Under the pieces are notes generated by a model. That model made no database searches. It was not told the origin of the DNA and saw only the letters and a list, made by a program, of their open reading frames with translations. Of a stretch of 13,122 nucleotides of DNA, positions 12,657 through 13,122 are shown piece by piece; within the stretch, counting starts at the first letter, position 1; every line of letters begins with the position of its first letter. The translations under genes and the position numbers were made by a program. Location: NCBI GenBank assembly GCA_964436935.1, contig CAYTES010000038.1:1-13122 (forward strand). The letters are read 5' to 3'. This DNA comes from CAYTES01 sp964436935 (lineage in GTDB: Bacteria > Patescibacteriota > Gracilibacteria > UBA1369 > UBA12473).

Positions 12657-12684
12657 ATGTTAATGCTTCTAATAAATAAGTCAA
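12657..12684 (-). promoter_or_regulatory. Possible promoter of hicB-hicA-proA
   Basis: Minus strand: TTGACT (12684-12679), a 16-base spacer and TAACAT (12662-12657). The -35 matches the consensus at five of six positions; the -10 is weaker (four of six). The start would fall near 12650, in the palindrome. Confidence 0.4.
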
Positions 12685-12687
12685 ATA

Positions 12688-12712
12688 CTATGGTGCAACC
12701 ATTTTGCCTCCT
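12688..12712 (-). other. Strong Shine-Dalgarno followed by a four-codon ORF
   Basis: On the minus strand AGGAGG (12712-12707) is followed, after four bases, by ATG GTT GCA CCA TAG, a four-residue ORF (MVAP). It is the only consensus Shine-Dalgarno seen at a start codon in the window. It lies between the stop of the Pro-rich protein and the hicB promoter. ATGGT/ACCAT also forms a 5-bp stem with a 3-base loop. Role unknown; it may be chance. Confidence 0.3.
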
Positions 12713-12715
12713 GCT

Positions 12716-13120
12716 CTATCCCTGCATCCCCGGAATGAAAGACGCTTCTTCGTGATCCTGTTCTTCAACAGGATTCATGACCACCGTTTCGACCGCTTGG
12801 ACATTGAGGAACGATCCTCCGTCATCCGCATACAAGGCATGAGACGCGGGAGATTCAAAAGAGTTTTGAGTGGGAGATGCCGCAGGTGATTCCATTGCTT
12901 GCGGGGCGGCTGTGTTTGGCGAGGAGGGGGCGGCGGCGATAGGGGGCTGCTCTTCTGTAGGTATGGCCATCGGCGCACTTGGCGACGGAATTTCGGATGC
13001 ATTCACGATAGGAAGAGCCTCCCCTTGAGTACTCGTCAAAGCGTCGACTTGTTCATTTGAGCTTTGTTCCACACCGGCAGGGGCCACCGGAGTTTCCGGC
13101 ATAAGGTTTGTCACCGCCAT
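12716..13120 (-). CDS. Pro/Ala/Ser-rich, probably disordered protein, possibly cut by the right edge
   Basis: At least 134 residues, dominated by P, A, S, E and T, for example PSPSAPMAIPTEEQPPIAAA and SSPNTAAPQAMESPAASP, so probably an intrinsically disordered region or linker. The ATG at 13120 is two bases from the window edge. It may be the real start or an internal Met of a longer protein, which cannot be decided here. There is no signal peptide or membrane segment in the visible part. The C-terminus (LNVQAVETVVMNPVEEQDHEEASFIPGMQG) is acidic. It uses the same strand as hicB-hicA-proA and ends 84 bases before hicB. It may be a linker-rich tail of a larger protein; no family is recognised. 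Confidence 0.65.
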   Translation of the reverse strand: MAVTNLMPETPVAPAGVEQSSNEQVDALTSTQGEALPIVNASEIPSPSAPMAIPTEEQPPIAAAPSSPNTAAPQAMESPAASPTQNSFESPASHALYADDGGSFLNVQAVETVVMNPVEEQDHEEASFIPGMQG

Positions 13121-13122
13121 AA

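Overview
This looks like a piece of a small-gene, moderate-GC bacterial chromosome with the standard genetic code. TGA must be a real stop in hicA, whose 70-residue length fits its family. Almost no gene has a recognisable Shine-Dalgarno sequence, many proteins match nothing I recognise, and housekeeping genes sit singly among lineage-specific ones. An uncultured candidate-phylum bacterium (Peregrinibacteria-like or another CPR member) would fit, but this is an inference; no marker gene in the window proves it.

Layout. 1-860: a DsrE-like sulfur-relay gene, a hairpin terminator and a compact non-coding element (670-856) with 19-bp terminal inverted repeats, best read as a MITE. 861-3541: a rightward run of a small coiled-coil ORF preceded by a 12-G tract, a 376-residue unknown protein, a DUF4256 protein and a 139-residue unknown protein. 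3627-5270: a leftward run of a PhnA/YjdM zinc-ribbon protein, a 299-residue unknown protein and a small membrane protein. 5383-6655: a DedA membrane protein, an intrinsic terminator and a beta-carbonic anhydrase. 6676-7674 (minus): a YqhQ/DUF1385 membrane protein. 7755-8141: a small lipoprotein. 8178-8921 (minus) and 8973-10025 (plus): a PgeF/YfiH laccase-domain enzyme and a membrane-anchored amidohydrolase-fold protein, divergent from overlapping promoters. 10034-10887: two unknown proteins whose start codons face each other 2 bp apart. 10938-12632 (minus): hicB, hicA and proA, overlapping by 8 and 4 bp. 12716 to the right edge (minus): a Pro/Ala/Ser-rich, probably disordered protein that may continue beyond the window.

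How genes work together. The clearest unit is hicB-hicA-proA, where a toxin-antitoxin pair and a proline-biosynthesis enzyme appear translationally coupled; proB is not in the window. Two genes (215, 2434) share the same start-region layout: a TATGCTAAA -10-like box, then TTAACCTAAAAA directly before ATG. A third (1161) has the reverse complement of TTAACCTAA next to its ATG. Well-spaced promoters can be read for several other genes, often with short leaders. I see no tRNA, rRNA, CRISPR array, prophage or recognisable multi-gene defence system.
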